Source: JBECKR01 sp040235415
Lineage (GTDB): Bacteria > Acidobacteriota > Polarisedimenticolia > Polarisedimenticolales > Polarisedimenticolaceae
Assembly (NCBI GenBank): GCA_040235415.1
Contig: JBECKR010000223.1
Location: 1 to 9,010, forward strand
Reading direction: 5' to 3'
DNA: 9,010 nucleotides
Shown here one piece after another: positions 1 to 6,802 of the stretch (the first letter of the stretch is position 1; the number at the start of each line of letters is the position of its first letter). The notes beneath the pieces are model-generated. The model did not search any database. It saw only the letters and a program-made list of their open reading frames with translations, and was not told the origin of the DNA. The position numbers and the translations under genes were made by a program.

Positions 1-1456
1 CCGCCTCCGCCGCGGCGCGAGCGTCGAACAGCAGCGACCGTGTCCGCCGCGCCAGGACGTCGTCCACGGTCCGGGCCATCTCCCGCCGGCAGGCCCACGC
101 CACCTCGCCGGCGCGCGCCGCGAGCCGCGGGTGGATCGGGGCGTCGTACCCGGGCCTCTCGTCGAGCACGCGCCGCACGTCGTCGGCGTCGGCGCCGTAC
201 GGCGCGAGCGCACCGAAGCGCTCGGCGTGGGGATGCGCACCGTGGACGTCGAGGTCGCGCGTGGCGCAGGGGCGCGGCTCGAGCCCCGCGAGCGTCGCGG
301 CATGGTCGACGACGTCCTCGGCCATGCGGCGGTAGGTCGTCCACTTGCCGCCGGCGATCGTCACGAGGCCGGAGTCGGGGTCGATCACGAGCGTGTGGTC
401 GCGCGACAGGGCGGCGGTGCTCTTGGCGTCGGCGGCGCGGACGAGCGGACGGATCCCCGCGAACGCGCTGCGGACGTCCTCGAGTCGCGCGGGGCGCGCG
501 AGGTAGCGGCTCGCGGTCGCAAGGATGAACTCGACCTCCTCCGGCAACGGTCGCGGCTCGAGCACGACGGCGTCGACCGGCGTGTCGGTCGTGCCCACGA
601 CGGCGCAGTCGTACCACGGAATCGCGAACATCACGCGCCCGTCGGGCGTGTGCGGGACCATGATCGCGGCGTCGTGCGGGATGAACGAGCGGTCGAGCAC
701 GACGTGCACCCCCTGGCTCGGCGCGATCAGCGCCGGCGCGCCGGGGCGGTCCATGCGCCGCAGGTCGTCCGCGAACGGTCCGGTCGCGTTGACCACGGCG
801 CGGGCCTCGATCCGGAGTTCCTCCGCGGTCTCGAGGTCGCGGGCGACCGCACCGCAGACGGTGCCGTCGCCGCGCTTCGTCAGCCTCTCGACCCGGACGT
901 AGTTCGCGACCGCCGCGCCCTGCTCGGCGGCGGTGGTCGCGAGGGCGACCGCGAGCCGGGCGTCGTCGAACTGGCCGTCGTAGTACCGGATTCCTCCCCG
1001 CAGGCCCTCGGTCGCGATCGTCGGGATCGCGGCGACGACCTCCTCGCGCGTGAGGTGCCGCGAGGGACCGAAGCCGTGCCGGCCGGCGAGCAGGTCGTAC
1101 ACCTTGAGGCCGACGCCGTAGAACGGCGACTCCCACCAGGCGTAGCTCGGCACGACGAAGGCGAGGTCCCTCACGAGGTGCGGCGCCAGCCGCCGGAGGA
1201 TGCCCCGCTCGCGCAGCGCCTCCATGACGAGAGCGACGTTTCCCTGCTGCAGGTAGCGCACCCCGCCGTGGACGAGCTTCGTCGAGCGGCTCGAGGTGCC
1301 CTTCGCGAAGTCGCTCTGCTCGACGAGCGCGACGTCGTAGCCGCGCGAGGCGGCGTCGACCGCGACGCCGAGCCCGGTCGCCCCGCCGCCGACGACGAGC
1401 AGGTCCCAGGGGGCGCGGCGGTCGCGCAGCCGCGAGAGCATGTCGGAGCGCCGCAT
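1..1456 (-). CDS. glpD: Aerobic glycerol-3-phosphate dehydrogenase, FAD-dependent (GlpD), 3' end cut by window edge
   Basis: GlpD oxidises sn-glycerol 3-phosphate to dihydroxyacetone phosphate at the inner face of the cytoplasmic membrane and passes electrons through FAD to quinone. I translated 485 codons with no stop or frame break. A Rossmann FAD-binding start is visible, with the glycine-rich GGGATG at residues 23-28 and an acidic E46 ending the second strand. The GlpD hallmark GTSSRSTKLVHGGVRYL lies at 53-69, and AGGKWTTYR is at about 367-375. The C-terminal helical domain (DAO_C type) has EVAWACRREMARTVDDVLARR close to the window edge. Relatives are about 500-560 aa, so only a few dozen residues are missing. 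The ATG at 1456 is chosen because it overlaps the glpK stop codon (TGATG, one shared base). A second in-frame ATG at 1441 would drop five residues. No iron-sulfur domain is seen, so this is GlpD rather than anaerobic GlpA. Confidence 0.95.
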   Translation of the reverse strand, partial: MRRSDMLSRLRDRRAPWDLLVVGGGATGLGVAVDAASRGYDVALVEQSDFAKGTSSRSTKLVHGGVRYLQQGNVALVMEALRERGILRRLAPHLVRDLAFVVPSYAWWESPFYGVGLKVYDLLAGRHGFGPSRHLTREEVVAAIPTIATEGLRGGIRYYDGQFDDARLAVALATTAAEQGAAVANYVRVERLTKRGDGTVCGAVARDLETAEELRIEARAVVNATGPFADDLRRMDRPGAPALIAPSQGVHVVLDRSFIPHDAAIMVPHTPDGRVMFAIPWYDCAVVGTTDTPVDAVVLEPRPLPEEVEFILATASRYLARPARLEDVRSAFAGIRPLVRAADAKSTAALSRDHTLVIDPDSGLVTIAGGKWTTYRRMAEDVVDHAATLAGLEPRPCATRDLDVHGAHPHAERFGALAPYGADADDVRRVLDERPGYDAPIHPRLAARAGEVAWACRREMARTVDDVLARRTRSLLFDARAAAEA

Positions 1457-2961
1457 CACGCTCCGTCCTCCTCGCGCCGCGCCCAGCCGCGCGCGCGCTC
1501 GACGGCGTCGGACCAGCGCTCCCGGAGCCGCGCGGCGGCCTCGGGCGCGAGCGTCGGCTCGAACGTCCGCTCCGCCTTCCAGTTGCCGCGGAGCTCGGCG
1601 ACGTCGCGCCAGTACCCGGTCGCGAGACCGGCCATGTACGCCGCCCCGAGCGCCGTGGTCTCGACGACGCCGGGGCGCACGACCGGCATTCCGAGAACAT
1701 CGGCCTGGAACCGGAGCAGCGTGTCGTCGCGCGCGGCCCCGCCGTCGACGCGCAGCTCCCGGATCTCGCCGCCCGCGTCGCGGCGCATGGCATCGAGGAG
1801 ATCGGCCACCTGGAACGCGATCCCCTCGAGGGCGGCGCGCGCCAGGTGCCCGGCCGACGTTCCGCGGGTGATGCCGACGATCGCTCCCCGGGCGTACGGG
1901 TCCCAGTGCGGCGCGCCGAGCCCGACGAACGCCGGCACGAGAAACACCCCGCCGCTGTCCGGCACGGAAGCCGCGAGCGCCTCGACGTCCTCGGATCGCC
2001 GGATGAGGCCGAGTCCGTCCCGCAGCCACTGCACCACCGCGCCGCCGACGAACACGCTGCCCTCGAACGCGTACTCGGTCGTCCCGGACCGGCGCCATGC
2101 GACCGTCGTGAGCAGACGATGCTCGGACCGGCGCGCGCTCGTTCCGATCGGCGTCAGGAGGAAGCAGCCGGTGCCGTACGTGTTCTTCGCGAGCCCGGGC
2201 GCGGTGCACAGCTGGCCGAACAGCGCCCCCTGCTGGTCTCCGACCATCGCGGCGATCGGAACGCCCGCGACCGGGGAGGCGGCGGACGCCTCGCCGAACA
2301 CTCCGCTCGTCGGACGGACCTGCGGCAGCATCGCTCGCGGCACCCCGAGCGGCTCGAGCAACGCCTCGTCCCAGTCGCCCCGGCCGAGGTCGAACAGCAG
2401 CGTCCGGGACGCGTTGGTCGCGTCGGTCGCGTGCACCCGCCCCTCGGTCAGCCGCCACAGCAGCCAGCTGTCGACGGTCCCGAACGCCAGCTCGCCGGCT
2501 TCCGCGCGCTCCCGCGCTCCGGCGACGTTCTCGAGAATCCACGCGAGCTTGGTGCCCGAGAAGTACGGATCGAGGACGAGGCCGGTGCGGTCGCGGTACA
2601 GCGGCTCCAAGCCGTCGGCTCGCAGGCGGTCGCACATCGCCGAGGTGCGGCGATCCTGCCACACGATCGCGGGATGGACCGGCTCGCCGCTCGTGCGGTC
2701 CCACACGAGCGTGGTCTCGCGCTGGTTCGCGATCCCGATCGCCGCGACCTCGCCCGGCCCCGCGCCGGCGCGCTGCAAAGCGTCGGCGATGACCCCGGTC
2801 TGCGTCGCCCAGATCTCCTCGGGGTCGTGCTCGACCCAGCCGGGACGCGGGTAGCGCGGCTCGAACTCGCGCTGCGCCGACCCCCGGATGGCGCCCCCGC
2901 GGTCGAACACCATCGCCCTCGAGCTCGTCGTCCCCTGATCGAGCGCCAGCACGAACGGCAT
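1456..2961 (-). CDS. glpK: Glycerol kinase (GlpK)
   Basis: GlpK phosphorylates glycerol with ATP to sn-glycerol 3-phosphate, the substrate of the GlpD encoded next. The protein is 501 aa, the same length as E. coli GlpK, and aligns along its whole length. Visible landmarks are the phosphate-binding LDQGTTSSRA at 7-16, the glycerol-binding R81/E82 in NQRETT, Y133 in DPYFSGTK, the catalytic D242 in GDQQ, and KNTYGTGCF of the ATP-binding half. The frame stays open upstream to 3465, but homology begins at MPFVLALDQGTT and the ATG at 2961 has an excellent Shine-Dalgarno, so the longer form is rejected. By remembered alignment, the E. coli arginine for fructose-1,6-bisphosphate inhibition (R236) is replaced by glycine. 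The loop that binds EIIA-Glc, including zinc-ligand E478, is not conserved either. E. coli-style allosteric control is therefore unlikely (inference). Confidence 0.97.
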   Translation of the reverse strand: MPFVLALDQGTTSSRAMVFDRGGAIRGSAQREFEPRYPRPGWVEHDPEEIWATQTGVIADALQRAGAGPGEVAAIGIANQRETTLVWDRTSGEPVHPAIVWQDRRTSAMCDRLRADGLEPLYRDRTGLVLDPYFSGTKLAWILENVAGARERAEAGELAFGTVDSWLLWRLTEGRVHATDATNASRTLLFDLGRGDWDEALLEPLGVPRAMLPQVRPTSGVFGEASAASPVAGVPIAAMVGDQQGALFGQLCTAPGLAKNTYGTGCFLLTPIGTSARRSEHRLLTTVAWRRSGTTEYAFEGSVFVGGAVVQWLRDGLGLIRRSEDVEALAASVPDSGGVFLVPAFVGLGAPHWDPYARGAIVGITRGTSAGHLARAALEGIAFQVADLLDAMRRDAGGEIRELRVDGGAARDDTLLRFQADVLGMPVVRPGVVETTALGAAYMAGLATGYWRDVAELRGNWKAERTFEPTLAPEAAARLRERWSDAVERARGWARREEDGA

Positions 2962-2967
2962 CGGCTC

Positions 2968-2973
2968 ACCTCC
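2968..2973 (-). promoter_or_regulatory. Ribosome binding site that fixes the glpK start
   Basis: On the minus strand GGAGGT (extended to GGAGGTGA) sits six bases before the ATG at 2961. This is a near-perfect anti-16S match at usual spacing. It decides the start in favour of the 501-aa form over upstream in-frame codons that have no protein homology. Confidence 0.75.
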
Positions 2974-2980
2974 GGCCTCG

Positions 2981-2986
2981 ATTATA
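2981..2986 (-). promoter_or_regulatory. Putative -10 box of the glpKD promoter
   Basis: A perfect TATAAT reads on the minus strand just after a run of seven C. It is striking because A/T-rich hexamers are rare in this DNA. Initiation about seven bases downstream would fall near 2974 and give a leader of only about 13 nt, barely containing the Shine-Dalgarno. No convincing TTGACA-like -35 lies 15-18 bp upstream, so the promoter would need an activator or another contact. Alternatively the match is chance and the real start lies further upstream. Confidence 0.4.
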
Positions 2987-3007
2987 GGGGGGGCGGCGGT
3001 GTAGGAT

Positions 3008-3032
3008 CGGCGCCTTGGCGCCGTTGGCGCCG
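3008..3032 (+). repeat. Triple GGCGCC palindrome array / potential 5'-leader hairpin
   Basis: The six-base palindrome GGCGCC occurs three times in 23 bp, at 3009-3014, 3017-3022 and 3026-3031, the last two as TTGGCGCC. The outer copies can pair as a 7-bp stem (CGGCGCC at 3008-3014 with GGCGCCG at 3026-3032, 11-nt loop). The stem ends a few bases before the GAGGGA ribosome binding site of the AraC-type gene. It lies in the divergent spacer between that gene and glpK. It could be an operator array, an RNA hairpin controlling translation, or GC-rich coincidence. Confidence 0.35.
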
Positions 3033-3042
3033 GCGAGGGACC

Positions 3043-3456
3043 ATGCTCCACCCCGACGAACGGCTTCGCCTTTGCCGAGCGAGGCGCTTGCTGCGAGACC
3101 CGTCCCGGCACGGCCTGCCGGTCCGCGGCGTGGCCCGCGAGGTCGGGATGTCGCCGCACCACTTCATCCGGCGCTTCGGGGCGGTGTTCGGCGTGACGCC
3201 GAAGCAGTGTCAGCTCGACGCCCGCATCGAGCGCGCCAAGCGCCTCCTGACACTGACCGAGGCACCGGTCACCGACGTCGCGTTCGAGGTCGGCTTCGCG
3301 AGCCTCGGCTCGTTCAGCCACCTGTTCGCGCGCCGGACGGGCGCGTCGCCGTCGCGGTACCGCGCCCGGACCCGTCCGTGGGTGGAGCGCCCCGGCCGGC
3401 TTCCCGAGCGTCTCGTCCCGGGCTGCTTCGCCCTCATGGCCGCCCCCCCGGGCTGA
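3043..3456 (+). CDS. Small AraC-family transcriptional regulator (DNA-binding domain only)
   Basis: This is a 137-aa cytoplasmic DNA-binding protein with the two-helix-turn-helix AraC/XylS fold and no ligand-binding domain. Helix-turn-helix 1 spans about residues 27-46 (VRGVAREVGMSPHHFIRRF), the connecting helix about 58-70, and helix-turn-helix 2 about 76-96. The family signature GFASLGSFSHLFARRTGASPSRYR occupies 84-107. A tail of about 30 residues follows, ending in VPGCFALMAAPPG. The ATG at 3043 is the only sensible start: the frame is open upstream, but that part is antisense to glpK and shows no homology. Its GAGGGA ribosome binding site is unusually close, two bases from the ATG. glpK diverges 81 bp away and a VOC gene follows 73 bp downstream on the same strand. 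This layout matches a pairing I recall from several phyla, so the VOC gene is the likeliest target, with glpKD a second possibility. The signal sensed cannot be told from sequence. Confidence 0.88.
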   Translation: MLHPDERLRLCRARRLLRDPSRHGLPVRGVAREVGMSPHHFIRRFGAVFGVTPKQCQLDARIERAKRLLTLTEAPVTDVAFEVGFASLGSFSHLFARRTGASPSRYRARTRPWVERPGRLPERLVPGCFALMAAPPG

Positions 3457-3474
3457 GATTCGCAACTTTCGAGA

Positions 3475-3484
3475 AGCCGCGGCT
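3475..3484. promoter_or_regulatory. Palindrome AGCCGCGGCT and possible VOC-gene promoter
   Basis: A perfect 10-bp palindrome lies in the 73-bp gap before the VOC gene. A -10-like TACATT follows at 3497-3502, and the palindrome covers the place where its -35 box would fall. No good -35 hexamer is visible, so an operator or activator site is conceivable. The gene could instead be co-transcribed with the regulator in front of it. GC-rich palindromes are common by chance here. Confidence 0.2.
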
Positions 3485-3529
3485 GGCGTTCCGGGCTACA
3501 TTCCCGCCTTCGATTAGAGGGAGGACCCG

Positions 3530-3913
3530 ATGCGGATCAAGCTCAACAGCATCTTCGTCGACGATCAGGACAAGGCGCTGCGGTTCTACACCGACGTCCT
3601 GGGCTTCGTGAAGTCCAAGGACATCCCGGCCGGCGGGTTTCGCTGGCTGACGGTCGTGTCGCCCGACGGCCCCGACGACCTCGAGCTCGTCCTCGAGCCG
3701 AACGCCAACCCCGCCGCGAAGGCGTTCCAGGAGGCGATCTTCGAGCAGGGCATCCCGATCACGGCGTTCGAGGTCGACGACATTCGCGCCGAGCACGCGC
3801 GGCTCGTGGGGCGCGGGGTCGAGTTCACGATGCCCCCGACCCCGGCCGGGCCGGTGACGCTCGCGATCCTCTCGGATACCTGCGGCAACCTCATCCAGCT
3901 CTATCAGCGCTGA
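3530..3913 (+). CDS. VOC-superfamily (glyoxalase/bleomycin-resistance fold) protein
   Basis: This 127-aa cytoplasmic protein has the length and pattern of a single VOC monomer with two beta-alpha-beta-beta-beta modules. Module 1 carries FVDDQDKALRFYTDVLGF at 9-26 and DDLELVLEP at 49-57. Module 2 carries FEVDDIRAEHARLVGRGVEF at 80-99 and DTCGNLIQLYQ at 116-126. Start choice is supported by AGGGAGGA four bases before the ATG. The classical metal ligands are mostly absent: N6/S7 replace the first-strand histidine, and Q123 stands where glyoxalase I and dioxygenases have glutamate, leaving mainly E52. True glyoxalase I activity is therefore doubtful. It may bind a small molecule or have a different, unknown chemistry. 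Relatives I recall are annotated only as VOC family protein, often next to a small AraC-type gene as here. The substrate is unknown. Confidence 0.9.
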   Translation: MRIKLNSIFVDDQDKALRFYTDVLGFVKSKDIPAGGFRWLTVVSPDGPDDLELVLEPNANPAAKAFQEAIFEQGIPITAFEVDDIRAEHARLVGRGVEFTMPPTPAGPVTLAILSDTCGNLIQLYQR

Positions 3914-3964
3914 TCCGGGACGCCTCACCCGGGGAGTCCGAACGCGTGAACCCTCCGCCCGGTC
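3914..3964. other. Convergent intergenic spacer with a weak hairpin
   Basis: This short spacer separates the ends of two converging genes. CCGGG at 3915-3919 can pair with CCCGG at 3928-3932 around an 8-nt loop, starting right after the VOC stop codon. There is no T-rich tract on either side, so it is not a canonical intrinsic terminator. Termination here may be Rho-dependent or rely on the small stem. Confidence 0.25.
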
Positions 3965-6802
3965 TCAGCGCACCAGCAGCGCCGCCGGGAACGTCCGCAG
4001 CACGCGCCCGACCGCGAGCCTCCCGCCGTCCGCCTCGCAGCGCTCGCCGGTGAGGACGTTGCGCCAGACGGCCCCCTCGGTCCCCTCGGGGAGCGCCACG
4101 GCGGTGTCTTCCCAGACGTCCTCCCCCACCGGCACGCCGCCCGCGTCGACGTCGACGAGCGAGCCGGCGAGGCGCGGCACGACGACGACCGCCTCGTCCT
4201 CCTCCCGGCGGCGGGCGAAGGCGACGACGTGATCCGCGCGCGTCCCCGTGGCCGCGAGCGGGACGTAGGCGCCTTCGCGGAACAGCGCCGGCTTGTCCTT
4301 GCGGAGCGACAGCGCGCGCCAGGTGACCCAGAGCTTGACGCGGCCGTCCGCGGCACTCCGCAGGAGGTCCGCCACCCGCGCCGGGAGGTCGTCGTCCCCG
4401 ACCGCGACGTGGCGCTCCAGGGCGTCGAGCGTCTCCCGGAGCGAGGCGAAGTCGACCGCGCGGCGGTTGTCCGGGTCGACCAGGGAGTAGCTCCAGACCT
4501 CGTTGCCCTGATAGATGTCCGGGACGCCGGGCGAGGCGAGCTTGAGGAGCGTGCGGGCGATCCCCGAGAGCTCGGCGAGACGGGCGGCGGCGGCGGCGAA
4601 CGGGCGGAACTCCGCGAGGAAGCGGTTGCCGTCGCCGGGGTCGAGCAGCGTCGCGACGAACGCGCGCACCGCGTCCTCGTAGGCGGCGTCCGGATTGATC
4701 CAGCTGCTGTGGACCTTGGCCTCGCGGACCGCCTTGAGCGTCGCCTCGGTGACGCGCCCGCGGAGCGCGGCGAGCGCCTCGGGGTCGGGGTCGCCCCCAG
4801 GACAGACGCCGACGAGGGTCTGGTACAGCGCGTACTCGTCGTTGCGCGACGGCGCGGGGCGCTTGTCGACCGTGCGCTTGGCGCGGCGGTTCAGGTTCGA
4901 CCACCGCGCGACCGCCTCGTGCCAGCGCCGCGAGACCTCGGAGACGGCCGAGACGCGCGCGCGGACGTCCTCGCTGCGCTTGCTGTCGTGGGTCGAGGTC
5001 GAGAGCATGGCGTGGGGGTGCGACTCGAGGCGCTCCGCGTTCGCGCGGTGGAACGCCGCGACCGATGTGCCGAACCGCTTCGGGTCGCCGCCGACGTCGT
5101 TGAGCGCCAGCAGCCGGTTGTAGCGGTAGAACGCCGTGTCCTCGAGGCCCTTCGCCATCACCGGACCGGTCGTCTGCTGGAACTTGCCGACGAACTCCGC
5201 GAGGCCGGCGCTCCGCGCGCGGCGAAGCAGCAGCACGTCGCGGACGAACGCGAAGATCGAGGTGTCGACCGCGCGCGCCGCGCGCGCCGCGCGCGCGACC
5301 GCGTGCTCGACGTACAGCCGGTCGTCGTCGGTCAGGTCCCGCGGCGTGACGTACGTGCGGTACACCGGGAAGCACGCGATGACCTCGGCGAGCGCCTGCC
5401 GCAGCCGCTCGCGGGTGAAGTCCCGCGTGGCGCGGTCCGCTTCCGAGATGCGGTCGAGCATGTCGGCGAGCACCGTGAGCTCGCTCGCGAGCGCCGACTC
5501 CAGCACGAGCTGCTTCGAGGCGTAGACCTGCTCGTCGAAGTCGACCTTGCGCCCCAGGAACCGGGTGTAGACCCGGTCGAGGGCCCGCTCCGAGCGGGGG
5601 TCGACCGCGAGACCCGACACGAGGTTCGAGAACTCGTAGCCGGTCGTGCCGTGGACCGGCCAATCCTCCGGGAGGCGCTCCCGGCCCGAGAGGATCTTCT
5701 CGACCACGATCCAGGTCGCGTCCTCGCCGGCCGCGGTCTCGCCGAGCTCCCAGCGCAGCGCGCGGTAGTACGCCGCGGGATCGCGGAGGCCGTCCGGGTG
5801 GTCGATCCGGAGACCGTCGATACGGCCCGCGCGGACGTGGTCGAGCACGAAGCGGTGCGTCGCCGCGAACACGCGCGGCAGCTCCTGACGCAGGCCCGCG
5901 AGGTCGTTGACGTCGAAGAACCGCCGGTAGTTGATCTCGTCGGCGGCGACGCGCCAGAACGCCAGGCGGTAGGCCTGGGCCTCGAGCAGGCGCTCCAGCG
6001 CGTCGAAGCTCGCCGGCTCGCCGGCGCGCCCGGCGACGAACGCGACGTTCTCGCGGACGAACGCGTCGACCTCGGGACTGCGACCGGTGAGGCGCAGGAG
6101 ACGCGCGCGCAGCACCCCCGCGTCGCGCAGCCGAGCGCGTCGCGCGTCGTCGTCGGCCGCGTCGCGCGGCGGCAGGGAGGCGAAGGCCGAGACCAGGCTC
6201 TGGAACTCGGCGAGGGTCTCGTCGTCCGGCCCGAGGCGCGCCTCGAGCCGCGCGAGGTCGTGCCCCAGCACGCGCGGGTAGGTCGCCGGGTCGATCGGGA
6301 AGCGGTGCTCGTGGTACGCGATCGCGAGCGCGGCGCTCGAGCGGTCGAGCTCCAGCCTCAGGAGCCCCTGCTCCAGCACGGCGCCGAAGTGATCCTCGAG
6401 CACCGGCAGCAGGACCTTGCCGCGGAGCTCGTCCTTGAGCGGGCTCCAGTCGATGTCGAAGAAGTCGGCGTAGGGCGATGCGCGGCCGTGCTCCAGCACG
6501 CTCAGCCACCAGGCGTTGTCCGAGCCGACTCCCATGTGGTTCGGGACCATGTCCAGGACGTGTCCCATGCCGTGCTCGCCGAGCGCCGCGACGAGCCGCA
6601 GGAACTCCTCCTCGGATCCGATCTCCGGGGCGAATCGCGCGTGATCGACGATGTCGTAGCCGTGCGGGCTCCCCGGCCGGGCCTCGAGGTACGGCGAGGC
6701 GTAGACGTGGCTGACCCCGAGCCGCGCGAGGTACGGCACGATCGCGGTGAGGTCGTCGAACCCGAACCCGCGGTGGAGCTGGACGCGGTAGGTCGCCCTC
6801 GG
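3965..6802 (-). other. treY: TreY (malto-oligosyltrehalose synthase) domain of the fusion
   Basis: This is the C-terminal part, about residues 735-1679. It begins with ATYRVQLHRGFGFDDL, the place where stand-alone TreY proteins begin, so the module is complete. It performs intramolecular transglucosylation, changing the terminal alpha-1,4 bond of a malto-oligosaccharide to alpha,alpha-1,1. The last roughly 120 residues form the usual beta-rich C-terminal domain. All three GH13 catalytic acids are present, so an active enzyme is expected. Confidence 0.92.

Noticed and set aside
131..2854. A 907-codon open frame on the plus strand opposite glpD and glpK
   Set aside because: Its translation is low-complexity (Arg, Ala, Gly, Ser rich) with no recognisable domain, and it lies antisense to two clearly conserved genes. 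Very high GC removes stop codons from shadow frames.
1846..3042. N-terminal extension of the AraC-type protein, which could have looked like a fused sensor domain
   Set aside because: This part of the open frame is antisense to glpK and reads as Arg/Ala-rich filler. Homology begins right after the ATG at 3043.
2962..3465. N-terminal extension of GlpK to the upstream in-frame start
   Set aside because: The extension runs antisense through the AraC-type gene and has no kinase homology. The strong Shine-Dalgarno at 2968-2973 and exact family length support the start at 2961.
3915..3932. Hairpin after the VOC gene as an intrinsic terminator
   Set aside because: The stem is only 5 bp with an 8-nt loop and has no T tract on either strand; it is kept only as a low-confidence note on the spacer.
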